From Kitasatospora setae KM-6054 (GTDB lineage Bacteria; Actinomycetota; Actinomycetes; Streptomycetales; Streptomycetaceae): DNA of 64,000 nt. The stretch is taken from positions 3,844,001 to 3,908,000 of the forward strand of contig NC_016109.1 of assembly GCF_000269985.1 (NCBI RefSeq), in the 5' to 3' direction. Each line of letters starts with the position of its first letter. The stretch's first letter is position 1. Positions 36,593 through 44,632 of the stretch are shown here, piece by piece. Position numbers and translations under genes: made by a program. The notes under the pieces were generated by a model. It saw only the letters and a program-made list of their open reading frames with translations. It did not search any database and was not told where the DNA came from.

Positions 36593-36790
36593 TTACTCCG
36601 CGAGGTGCCGGTAGAACGGGGCGAGGAGTGCCGCGAGGTCCGGAGGCAGCTCCGGAGGCAGCTCCGGAGGCGGCTCCGACCGCGGCCCGTCCTCGGCCGG
36701 GGCCTCGGGCGGGGTGTCGCGGAGGGTGAAGTCGCCCTGCCAGAAGGCGTCGAGGGCGCCATCGAGGGCAGCGTCGAGGGGCTGGTCCAT
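36593..36790 (-). CDS. hypothetical 65-aa protein downstream of helicase gene
   Basis: 65 residues: MDQPLDAALDGALDAFWQGDF, then a repeated PPELPPELPP segment and LAALLAPFYRHLAE. The ATG at 36790 lies five bases after the helicase stop codon, so it was translationally coupled to the intact helicase. It vaguely recalls the C-terminus of SWIM zinc-finger proteins that often follow this helicase, and may be a shortened relic of one. No firm family. Confidence 0.5.
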   Translation of the reverse strand: MDQPLDAALDGALDAFWQGDFTLRDTPPEAPAEDGPRSEPPPELPPELPPDLAALLAPFYRHLAE

Positions 36791-36795
36791 GGCGG

Positions 36796-38129
36796 TCAGG
36801 GGCCTGTCGGGTCGGCGGAGAGGGTGAGGAGTTCGCGGAGCCGGTCGGTGGGGAGCCCGGTCAGCCACTGTTCGCCGGGGGCGACCACCGAGTCCGCCAG
36901 TTCGCGTTTGGTGTCGATGAGTTCGGCGATCCGTTCTTCGATGGTGCCGGTGCACACCAGCTTGCGGACCTGGACGTCGCGGTGCTGGCCGATCCGGTGG
37001 GCGCGGTCGGTGGCCTGGTCCTCGGTGGCGGGGTTCCACCAGCGGTCGAGGTGGACGACCTGGTTGGCGGCGGTGAGGTTGAGTCCGGTGCCGCCGGCCT
37101 TCAGGGAGAGCAGGAACACCCGTGGCCCGTCCGGGGATTGGAAGCTGTCGACGAGTTCCTGGCGGCGCGGCGCGCTGAGCCCGCCGTGCAGGTAGAGGAC
37201 GGGGGTGTCGAGGCGGCGGCGCAGGTGGGGCTGGAGCAGGGCGCCGAACTCGGCGTACTGGGTGAAGACCAGCACCCGGTCGCCCTCCGCCAGGGCCTCC
37301 CGGAGCAGGGCGACCAGCCGTTCGACCTTGCCCGAGCGGCCGCCCAACGGGCTCCGGTCGCGCAGGAGTTGGGCGGGGTGGTTGCAGACCTGCTTGAGCC
37401 GGCCGAGGGCGGCCAGCACCGCGCCCTTGCGTTCGACGCCGCGGACGCCGCCGAGCCGGTCGAGCAGGTCGGCGACGACGGCCTGGTAGAGGCCGGCCTG
37501 TTCGGGGGTGAGGTCGCAGCGGACGGTGAACTCCCGCTTGGCGGGCAGCTGTCGGCCGATCTCGGGGTCGCTCTTGAGGCGGCGCAGCAGGAACGGCGCG
37601 GTGAGCCGCCGGAGGGCGGCCGCGACGTCCTGGTTGCCGGACTGCTCGACGGGGACGGCGTAGTGCTCGCGGAAGGACTCGGGGGTGCCGAACAGGCCGG
37701 GGTTGGCGAAGTCGAGGACGGTGTGGAGTTCGGCGAGGCGGTTCTCGACGGGGGTGCCGGTGAGGGCGATCCGGGGGCCGGAGCGCAGCGAGCGCAGGGC
37801 GCGGGACTGCCGGGCGGCGCGGTTCTTGACGTGCTGGGCCTCGTCGGCGACGATCCGGCGCCAGTGGACGGCGCGCAGCAGGGCGGCGTCGCGCTGGAGC
37901 ACGCCGTAGGTGGTGACGACCAGGTCGGCGGCCGGGTCGGGGAGGGTGCGGTCGGGGCCGTGGTGGAGCTGGACGCGCAGCCGGGGGGTGAAGCGGGCGG
38001 CCTCCCGGCGCCAGTTGCCGACCAGTGAGGTGGGGCAGACCAGCAGGACGGGGCCGCGGGCGCCGCGGGCGTGTTCGAGGGCGAGCAGGGCCAGGGTCTG
38101 GACGGTCTTGCCGAGGCCCATGTCGTCGG
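36796..38129 (-). pseudogene. SNF2-family helicase, 3' part (split by mobile element)
   Basis: The ATPase core of a SNF2/RapA-type helicase. The frame opens exactly at the P-loop: DD-MGLGKTVQTLALLAL, followed by VADEAQHVKN (DEAQ box), ALTGTPVENRL, VLVFTQYAEF, GGTGLNLTAANQVVHLDRWWNPATEDQATDRAHRIGQ. The 5' half of the gene lies 19.66 kb away at 57791-59516; joining 38129 to 57791 restores a 1019-residue protein with LADDMGLGKT intact. The leftover 441-codon frame begins with the ATG of the P-loop itself, but has no good ribosome site, so a functional product is doubtful. Confidence 0.93.
38124..38129. repeat. left 6-bp target/core repeat (att junction)
   Basis: CGTCGG, the left copy of the core. 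Outside is helicase coding sequence; inside the element begins TTGTCTCGAC, an imperfect inverted match (8 of 10) to the other end (TTGTTCCGAC read inward). GTGTCGG and related GTGTCG copies occur within the first 60 bases and may be subterminal recombinase sites. Confidence 0.85.
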
Positions 38130-38231
38130 TTGTCTCGACTTACTTGCAGTGTCGGATAGAGCGTCAGGTGTCGTCCTGTCGTGGTGTTTGCGAGCCGTCC
38201 AATGTCATGTCGGTTAGATAGGCTCGAAGCC

Positions 38232-39698
38232 ATGGAACAAGAGTTCTATTCTTCGGCTGGCTGGGAATCTTGGGGCCTGGCCTTCAAGCCGGCGATCCCC
38301 GAGGGCATGCCGCTCGTCTTCGATGACGACCTGCTCTTCGAGGACGCTCGCGGCACTCGGGAAACCGTGGCGGTGAATCGGTGGGCCTGCGAGTTGCCCA
38401 CGTCAGGGGTGCCGGCGGCCAATTCCTGGCCCACGTACGTGCGCGCGGTGCGTGAGTGGAAGGAGTTCGCCGCGCTGTACGGCGTGAGCCTGTTCGACAC
38501 CAGGGTCCGCCTGAAACAGGTGCTCGGCGCCTACGCGGTCCACCGCTCGTCAGGCCCGGTCAAGTCTCTTTTCGCCGCGTCGACTTGGAACCAGGCCATG
38601 ACGATCCTCGGGATCTTCTACAACTGGGCGATCAGCGAGGGCTACGCGACGGCGCTCCCGTTCACCTACAAGCAGGCTCAGCACGTGTTCAAGGAGCAGT
38701 CGACGACGATCCGGGTCAACCAGGCCCGGCGGCGCCAGCCCAAGGAACATGTGACGATCAAGTACCTGCTGGACGACTTCGCCGACCTGTTCACCAAGGG
38801 ACTGGCGCGGCTGGAGCCCGACGGCTCGGAGGAGCGCGGCTACCGGGGCCGGGAGATCGCGCGGAACTCGGCGGTGGGCAAGTTCGTGCTGTCGTCCGGC
38901 CTGCGGTTGCAGGAGTTCTCGTACATGCTCGCGGTGGAGGTGCCGCCGCTGCCCCGGATCCGCACCGAAGTCCCGGTCGTCCTCCCGGTCCCGGAGGGGA
39001 TCACCAAAGGCAGCAAGTACCGCGAGTCATTGGTCAGTTATGACGTGCTGGCGGAGGTGCACGGCTATCTGGGGCTGGAGCGGGCGCTGGCGGTGCAGGG
39101 CTCGACGTGGATGCCGCCTGCGCGCTGGGGCGAGCCGCTGATCGTGACCGAGGCCGACGCGTTCGGCGGCCGAGTCAACGGGACGAGGACGTCCTGGGCG
39201 GGCCTGAAGCCGTCACAGCGCCGGCGTCTGGTCGGTCCGGACGGCGGTTCGATGCTGCTCTCGGTCTGGGGCCCGGGGCGGCCTTTCACCGAGTGGTCCA
39301 AGGTGTTCGAGCGGACCGCCGACCGGCTCCGGGACCGCTACGAACCGCGCTTCCCGCACGTCTGGCCCCACCGACTTCGCCACACGATGGCCATGGCGAC
39401 GATGAAACGCCTGGTCCAGGGCTACTACGAGCAGGCCGCCCGCCTCGTGCGGGAGACCGACGAGAACGCCGCGCTCGCCCTGTATCTGCGTACGACCGAA
39501 CCGATTCTGGTCCTGCGCGACCTATTGGGGCACTCGAGTTCGATGACCACGGAAAAATACCTCCACCGGCTCGACACCACCCGCATCTTCAAGGAGCTCT
39601 ACGAGCGGGTCGGCATGGAGGCCGGGCTGCTCGACGGGGCGTCCGACCGCGAGGCGGAGGACGAATTCGGAGAAGACATGGACGAGGTGTACTCCTGA
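38232..39698 (+). CDS. tyrosine recombinase A of trio
   Basis: 488 residues, site-specific integrase. Catalytic residues are all visible: Arg225 (SSGLRLQEF), Lys in ITKGSKYRES, His380-x-x-Arg383-His384 (HRLRHTMAM), His434 (LLGHSSSMTTEKYLH) and nucleophile Tyr443. The N-terminal core-binding domain includes WPTYVRAVREWKEFAALYG. It resembles TnpA-type recombinases of Tn554-like elements. ATG at 38232 is used; ATG at 38202 is in frame. It is the first gene inside the left end, about 100 bp from the junction, and its stop overlaps the next start (TGATG). Confidence 0.92.
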   Translation: MEQEFYSSAGWESWGLAFKPAIPEGMPLVFDDDLLFEDARGTRETVAVNRWACELPTSGVPAANSWPTYVRAVREWKEFAALYGVSLFDTRVRLKQVLGAYAVHRSSGPVKSLFAASTWNQAMTILGIFYNWAISEGYATALPFTYKQAQHVFKEQSTTIRVNQARRRQPKEHVTIKYLLDDFADLFTKGLARLEPDGSEERGYRGREIARNSAVGKFVLSSGLRLQEFSYMLAVEVPPLPRIRTEVPVVLPVPEGITKGSKYRESLVSYDVLAEVHGYLGLERALAVQGSTWMPPARWGEPLIVTEADAFGGRVNGTRTSWAGLKPSQRRRLVGPDGGSMLLSVWGPGRPFTEWSKVFERTADRLRDRYEPRFPHVWPHRLRHTMAMATMKRLVQGYYEQAARLVRETDENAALALYLRTTEPILVLRDLLGHSSSMTTEKYLHRLDTTRIFKELYERVGMEAGLLDGASDREAEDEFGEDMDEVYS

Positions 39699-41446
39699 TG
39701 CCCGCCACCGTCATCCACGACGACCCGCCCGCCATCTCCGCGCAGTTCACCGACGGCAGCTCGTGCACGGTCCGCATCCGCGACTCCAAGAACCCGGCCC
39801 TGGCCCGGGAACTGCTCCTTGGCCTGGCGGATCTCGTCAAGCCGCACGGCGACCTGGACAGCACCGGCTCCGTGCAGGGCTACACGACCGCGATCCGCCA
39901 CCTGTGCGACAAGCTGGCCGAGTTGGGCTTCACCGGCACTGCTGCCGAGCTGACCCGCGGCCGGCTCTCCGAGCACTGGCTGGGCACGGCCCACCCTGCC
40001 AACGAGCAGAAGGCGCGGGCGATGCTGCTGCGTCTGGACGATATCCACAGCGTATTGAAGCCGGATGTGCGCGGCCTGGTCGCCGGCCGCAGCTACAGCG
40101 CCCACCTGCGCGACAAGAAGCCGCTGCCGCCCTACAGCGAAGGAGAGTGGGCCCGGCTGACCGAGGCGTGCCAGCGGATCGTCAAGCTGGACTTCGGGCG
40201 GTTCAAGGACGCGATGGCGGCGGCCGGACGGGGCCGGGACCCGTACGAGGGCGGCTGGAGTGTCGACAACGTCCGCTGGGCGATGGCGACGTGGGGTCCG
40301 ATCGAGGCCGCGCCGGTCGTCAGTTGGCGCCGGGACCATCCGTCGGGCCTGAGCGTGAACAGCTTCCCGTATCAGGCCGTCAAGGACACGGAGGTGCTCT
40401 TCCCGAACACGGGAACGATCATCGCCTACCGCGTGCTGTTGGGCATCTACAGCGGCATCGTGCCGGACGGGCTCGCCGACCTGGGGCTGGGCGATGTGGA
40501 CTGGGCCGGTGACACGACGGTCCTGCTCGACTACGTCAAGGGCCGCACCGCGCCGGAGAGCCTGGTCCTGTCCCGTCGCGCGAGCCGCCTGCTGCAGCAG
40601 TGGCTGGAGCACTCCGCGCCGAGTCGGCGCTTCGCACCCCCCGACCTCAAGGACAAGCTGTGGGTGCGCCACACGTTCCCACTTCCCACTCGCTGGACGG
40701 CCCGCACCGAGGACTCCATGGTCCTCATCCGCTGGGCCCGCGGCGCCGGGCTGCTCGACGATCAGGGCCGCCCGTTGCAGATCCACCGGCACCGGATCCG
40801 TACCACGCACGGTGCGATGCGCGACCGGCGCACCTGGCGGGGCAGTCGGCGTTCCACCATCGACCCCAACCGCAGCCCACTGGTCGAGGGCGATCACTAT
40901 CTCACCCTCGGTACCGAGGCCCAGCGCGAGATGGTCGACGACGTCATCGCCGACGCCCAGATGGACATGCTGCGTCGCGCCCAGCCACCGGTCGTCCTCA
41001 CCGACGAGTCCATGGCCACGCTGGTGCGCGACTACCCCGAGCAGGTCGCGGCGCTGAACCTGACCGACGAGGTCCTGACCGAACTCCTCAGCGGGCAGCG
41101 GGACGTGTTCAGCGCCTCGTGCGCCGACCAGCTCTCGGGCCTGCACGGGCCCAAAGGCAAGCCCTGCCCGGCCCGGCCCTGGGTCTGCCTGGCCTGCCCG
41201 CTCGCCCTGTTCACGCCCCGGCACCTGCCGAACCTGATGCGGCTGCGGGCGTTCTTCTCCGCCATGTGGCAGGAGATGACCTCGGCCGAGTTCATGGCCG
41301 TCTTCGGCTTCTACTCCCAGCGCCTGGACTCCATTCTCACCCCCGGCGTCCACTTCAGCGCCGAGTCCCTGGCCAGGGCCGCCGCCCAGGTCGCCGACAC
41401 CGACGAAGAACTGCCGCTGCGAGCGGAAGAACGGACCGTCCGATGA
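39698..41446 (+). CDS. tyrosine recombinase B of trio (degenerate box I)
   Basis: 582 residues. Box II is present (HRHRIRTTH: His365-x-x-Arg368) and a lysine lies in YVKGRTAPES. Where box I should read TGLRxxEL the sequence is SGIVPDGL, so the first catalytic arginine appears replaced by Val255. A candidate nucleophile Tyr follows in LVEGDHYLTLG. The C-terminus has a cysteine cluster (KPCPARPWVCLACPLALF) characteristic of the trio/Tn554 group. It may be an architectural or half-active subunit. It overlaps recombinase A by one base and recombinase C by four. Confidence 0.88.
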   Translation: MPATVIHDDPPAISAQFTDGSSCTVRIRDSKNPALARELLLGLADLVKPHGDLDSTGSVQGYTTAIRHLCDKLAELGFTGTAAELTRGRLSEHWLGTAHPANEQKARAMLLRLDDIHSVLKPDVRGLVAGRSYSAHLRDKKPLPPYSEGEWARLTEACQRIVKLDFGRFKDAMAAAGRGRDPYEGGWSVDNVRWAMATWGPIEAAPVVSWRRDHPSGLSVNSFPYQAVKDTEVLFPNTGTIIAYRVLLGIYSGIVPDGLADLGLGDVDWAGDTTVLLDYVKGRTAPESLVLSRRASRLLQQWLEHSAPSRRFAPPDLKDKLWVRHTFPLPTRWTARTEDSMVLIRWARGAGLLDDQGRPLQIHRHRIRTTHGAMRDRRTWRGSRRSTIDPNRSPLVEGDHYLTLGTEAQREMVDDVIADAQMDMLRRAQPPVVLTDESMATLVRDYPEQVAALNLTDEVLTELLSGQRDVFSASCADQLSGLHGPKGKPCPARPWVCLACPLALFTPRHLPNLMRLRAFFSAMWQEMTSAEFMAVFGFYSQRLDSILTPGVHFSAESLARAAAQVADTDEELPLRAEERTVR

Positions 41447-43617
41447 CCATCACGGCCTTGCCCACCTCCCCCGGACCGGCCGCGCGGCCCTGCCCCTTCA
41501 CCGGAGCCGATGTCTGCGAAGCGGCCCGGTTCACCGTGCCCAGCGGAGTGCCGCGCAGTGTCTTCGACGACGACATCTGGCACTTCACCGAGGTTCAGGG
41601 CCTGTCCCAGCAACACCCCGACTACGCAAAGCAGTTGGACTTCACCGGCATCCGCAACCCGCGCTGGCGGCTGATAGCCAAGGAGTACTTCTTCGCCAGG
41701 CTCGCCCCCTGGCACGAGCGCGTACGCGAGCTCGCCCACGCCTTCCGCACCCCGCTGGGCCTGGAAACCTGCTATCAGCGGATCCTGGACCTCACCGGCT
41801 GGCTGAACTGGCTCGACGAGCACAGGGTCCCCTCCCTGGAGGCGGTCACCCAGCAGCACTGCACGGCCTACTACCAGTGGTGCAGCGACATCCGGGACAA
41901 GGAGGGAGCGGTCGTGCGACCCAGCAGCGACTCCACCCGGGTCCATGTCGTCCTCGCCATCGTCGAACCGTTCTACTACAACGAGTTGTTCACCGCCGAC
42001 GCCTACCGGCCCGGCTTCCTGCCCTGGGACGGTCGGACCGCCCACAGCATCGCCGGGAAGGTCGTCACCAAGAAGAACAAGACCCCGGCTCTGGACCAGA
42101 GCGTCGTGCAGCCGATGCTGGCGGCAGCTCTGTACGTCATCCAGACTCTCGGCCCCCACCTGCTGGCCCTGCCCCCGCGCGCCCTGGCCAAGGACGTGGA
42201 GCCCGGCCCGAGCCCGACCGACTGGCGCGAGCGGATCGAGGACGTGATCAGAGGCCACATCGAGGGCCGCGTGGCGCTGGAGGCCCTGCCCAGCTTCCGC
42301 ATCGACATCCGCCTGGCCCGCAAGACCTGGTCGGCCGACGACCCACTGCTGGCGGTCAACCTCAACGCCATCGCCCAAGAGGCCGGCATCCGTACATTCC
42401 GCCCCCACTGGGTCACCCAGTTCCGGCCGCTGATCGAACACGCCCTCGGCCAGGTCGGCACCCAGGCCGGGTGGGGGCTGGACGCCGTCCTCGTCCCGCG
42501 AGCCGACGGCGCGGGCGAGGTCCCGTGGACCCTCCCGCTCACCCGCGCCCAGGACCTGGACTTCCTCATCGAGAAGGTCCGCACCGCCTGCCTACTGGTG
42601 ATCGCCGCCGTCACGGGAATGCGTTCGAGCGAACTCATGGAACTGCCCGTCGACTGCGCGCTTCCCCTCATCCCGACCGGCCCCGGCCGGCTCCGCTACC
42701 GCCTGGCCAGCCGCCTGATCAAGGGCCAGCCGCGCGGCGGCAAACGCGAGGAATGGGTCACCGTCCAGGAACCCCACGACGCCGCGATCCTGTCCGCGGC
42801 CCTGCTCGGCCAGAACCACGGGCAGACGCACCTGTACGGCCGCGTCGGCTTCAACTCCCGCTACAAGAGCTTCCGTGACTGGGTCAACGGGCCCGAGGGG
42901 CAGCGGCTGGGCCTGGCCCCGATCCCCGAGACCCTGGTCAACCTGCGGCGGCTGCGGAGGACGTTAGCCGTCGAACTCGCCCACCGGCCAGGCGGGTTGC
43001 TCGCCGCCAAGATCCACCTCAAGCACGTGTCCGTGGCCACGACCGAAGGCTACGCGGCTCTGCCCGGCGGGGCCCAGGGCAAGTTCCTCGCCGAGATGGG
43101 CGAGGAGGAACAGCAGCGCAACAACGATCTCACGCTGGAGGTCTTCCGCGACTTCCAGCAGGGGCAGATGCCCGCCGGACCCGGCGCCAGGAGCCTGGTC
43201 GAGTTCTTCACCCACGTCGACGGCCAACTGGAAGAACTGGCCGGCGGCGCCCCGAACACCAAGGGAGGCGACCAGGAAGTGATCAACCTGCTGTCGAGGC
43301 GGGCGGCTACCCTGCACCTGGCCACGGCGAACTACTGCTGGTTCGTCGACCCGGCCAAGGCCCTGTGCCTGAAACTCGCCGGCAACCCGGGCGCGACGAA
43401 GCCCATGGCCGGCATGTGCGACTCCTCGCGCTGCCCGCAGGCCACCCACCACCTGTGCCACCGGCCGGTGTGGGCCTCCAGCGCCGAGACCAAGACGGTG
43501 TTCATCGGTTCCATCGGCCGAGGCCAGAAAGCCGAGAAGACCCGTCTGCAGGGCGAGTTGGAGCGCGACCTGCGCGTGCTGGCCGAGATCGACGCCGCCA
43601 CCGGATCGGCGGCCTGA
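41443..43617 (+). CDS. tyrosine recombinase C of trio (TTA codon)
   Basis: 724 residues. Box I is canonical (AAVTGMRSSELMEL, Arg394), a lysine lies in LIKGQPRGGK, box II reads RRLRRTLAVEL with Arg502 where His is expected and Arg505 conserved, then His528 and nucleophile Tyr537 (LKHVSVATTEGY). The C-terminus has a Cys cluster (MCDSSRCPQATHHLCHRP). Codon 508 (42964-42966) is TTA, rare in this genome and read only by the bldA tRNA in Streptomyces. ATG at 41443 overlaps the previous stop (ATGA). Confidence 0.9.
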   Translation: MTITALPTSPGPAARPCPFTGADVCEAARFTVPSGVPRSVFDDDIWHFTEVQGLSQQHPDYAKQLDFTGIRNPRWRLIAKEYFFARLAPWHERVRELAHAFRTPLGLETCYQRILDLTGWLNWLDEHRVPSLEAVTQQHCTAYYQWCSDIRDKEGAVVRPSSDSTRVHVVLAIVEPFYYNELFTADAYRPGFLPWDGRTAHSIAGKVVTKKNKTPALDQSVVQPMLAAALYVIQTLGPHLLALPPRALAKDVEPGPSPTDWRERIEDVIRGHIEGRVALEALPSFRIDIRLARKTWSADDPLLAVNLNAIAQEAGIRTFRPHWVTQFRPLIEHALGQVGTQAGWGLDAVLVPRADGAGEVPWTLPLTRAQDLDFLIEKVRTACLLVIAAVTGMRSSELMELPVDCALPLIPTGPGRLRYRLASRLIKGQPRGGKREEWVTVQEPHDAAILSAALLGQNHGQTHLYGRVGFNSRYKSFRDWVNGPEGQRLGLAPIPETLVNLRRLRRTLAVELAHRPGGLLAAKIHLKHVSVATTEGYAALPGGAQGKFLAEMGEEEQQRNNDLTLEVFRDFQQGQMPAGPGARSLVEFFTHVDGQLEELAGGAPNTKGGDQEVINLLSRRAATLHLATANYCWFVDPAKALCLKLAGNPGATKPMAGMCDSSRCPQATHHLCHRPVWASSAETKTVFIGSIGRGQKAEKTRLQGELERDLRVLAEIDAATGSAA

Positions 43618-43618
43618 C

Positions 43619-44134
43619 ATGGGACGGATCACCGAGGAGACCCGCGCCCGCAACGAGGACGCTCTCCGCGCGGCGATGGACCGCCTCCTGCGCGGCGAGC
43701 TACCGCCAGGCGGCAAATGCGACCTCAAGACCCTGGCCGCCGAGGCCGGCGTCACCCGCACCGCCCTCTACCCCAAGAAGGACCGCGACGGCACCACCCG
43801 GCCCGGCCCCTACCAGCACCTCGCCGAGGAGTTCGAACGGCGCCTGAAAGCCCTTCAGGACGCCGGGACGGTGCCCGACCCGAGGGCGGCCCAGATCGAG
43901 CGGCTGAAGACCACCAACGCCGAGCTGAAGAAGCGCGTGACGGACCGGGACGCCGAGATCGAGAAGCTGACCGAGTTCAAGCAGCTCGCGCTGTCCCGCA
44001 TCGCCGCCCAGCACCTGGAGATCGAGCGCCTACGGGAAGAACTGGCCGAACAGCCCGAACTGACCGGCCCGGTCGGCATCGTCGCGTCGCTGCCGACGCC
44101 TCGCGGCATCGCCCCGCACGGCTCCTGCAGCTGA
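43619..44134 (+). CDS. TnpC-like accessory protein (DUF6262-type)
   Basis: 171 residues, starting one base after the recombinase C stop codon. The N-terminal part (MGRITEETRARNEDALRAAMDRLL... LKTLAAEAGVTRTALYPKKD) looks like a helix-turn-helix; the C-terminal part (AAQIERLKTTNAELKKRVTDRDAEIEKL) is a long coiled coil. This matches the small DNA-binding partner (TnpC of Tn554; DUF6262 in actinobacteria) found after the recombinases, which influences transposition efficiency or orientation. A terminator follows. Confidence 0.85.
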   Translation: MGRITEETRARNEDALRAAMDRLLRGELPPGGKCDLKTLAAEAGVTRTALYPKKDRDGTTRPGPYQHLAEEFERRLKALQDAGTVPDPRAAQIERLKTTNAELKKRVTDRDAEIEKLTEFKQLALSRIAAQHLEIERLREELAEQPELTGPVGIVASLPTPRGIAPHGSCS

Positions 44135-44140
44135 CCGGAC

Positions 44141-44178
44141 CGTACGGCGGGCGGCCCCACACACACGCCCGCCGTGCG
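44141..44178 (+). terminator. terminator of recombinase operon
   Basis: Arms CGTACGGCGGGCG and CGCCCGCCGTGCG form a 13-bp stem with one G-T wobble and a 12-nt loop, seven bases after the accessory-protein stop. It separates the mobility genes from the cargo. Confidence 0.75.
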
Positions 44179-44243
44179 CGGCGCCCGCCCCAGTCCCACC
44201 CCTCGTCCCGAACGCGGGCATGGCCGCATCCGGAGCGGGGATC

Positions 44244-44438
44244 TCAGCGAAGCAGCGCCGAGATCCCCTGGGTGTCGCAGACCACCCGCCAGATGTTCTT
44301 GGTGTCCCAGCCAGCGTCCAGGGCCTGCCGGACCGTCCGTCCGCCCAGCTCGCTCATCACGTGGTCGCTGGCGAACGAATCGGCGTACGCCTCGCCGAAG
44401 TGCTCGTACATCCGTCGCCAGAACTCCTGCAGTTTCAT
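44244..44438 (-). CDS. DUF3046 family protein (element-borne copy)
   Basis: 64 residues: MKLQEFWRRMYEHFGEAYAD, then DHVMSELGGRTVRQALDAG and WRVVCDTQGISALLR. This is the full-length pattern of DUF3046, a small actinobacterial protein usually encoded once near recA/recX (recalled from general knowledge). Finding it on a mobile element is unusual and suggests an extra copy, perhaps linked to DNA recombination. ATG at 44438; an upstream frame extension is Pro/His-rich and unlikely. It is transcribed against the neighbouring genes. Confidence 0.8.
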   Translation of the reverse strand: MKLQEFWRRMYEHFGEAYADSFASDHVMSELGGRTVRQALDAGWDTKNIWRVVCDTQGISALLR

Positions 44439-44632
44439 GGCCCCAGTATCCCGTCCAGCAGCGCGGACCCCGCCGACGGCCGTGCCGCCCGGACCATTGC
44501 CATGATGGGCGGTCTCAGGGCAGGGGCCGCTGTGTGTCGGCGCTGGCCGGTATACCGGTTGCGCTGAGTGCGGCAGGGCCGCGTACAGCGACCCGCATCT
44601 GGGACAGAATCCACTCTCTCGGAAGGACGTCG

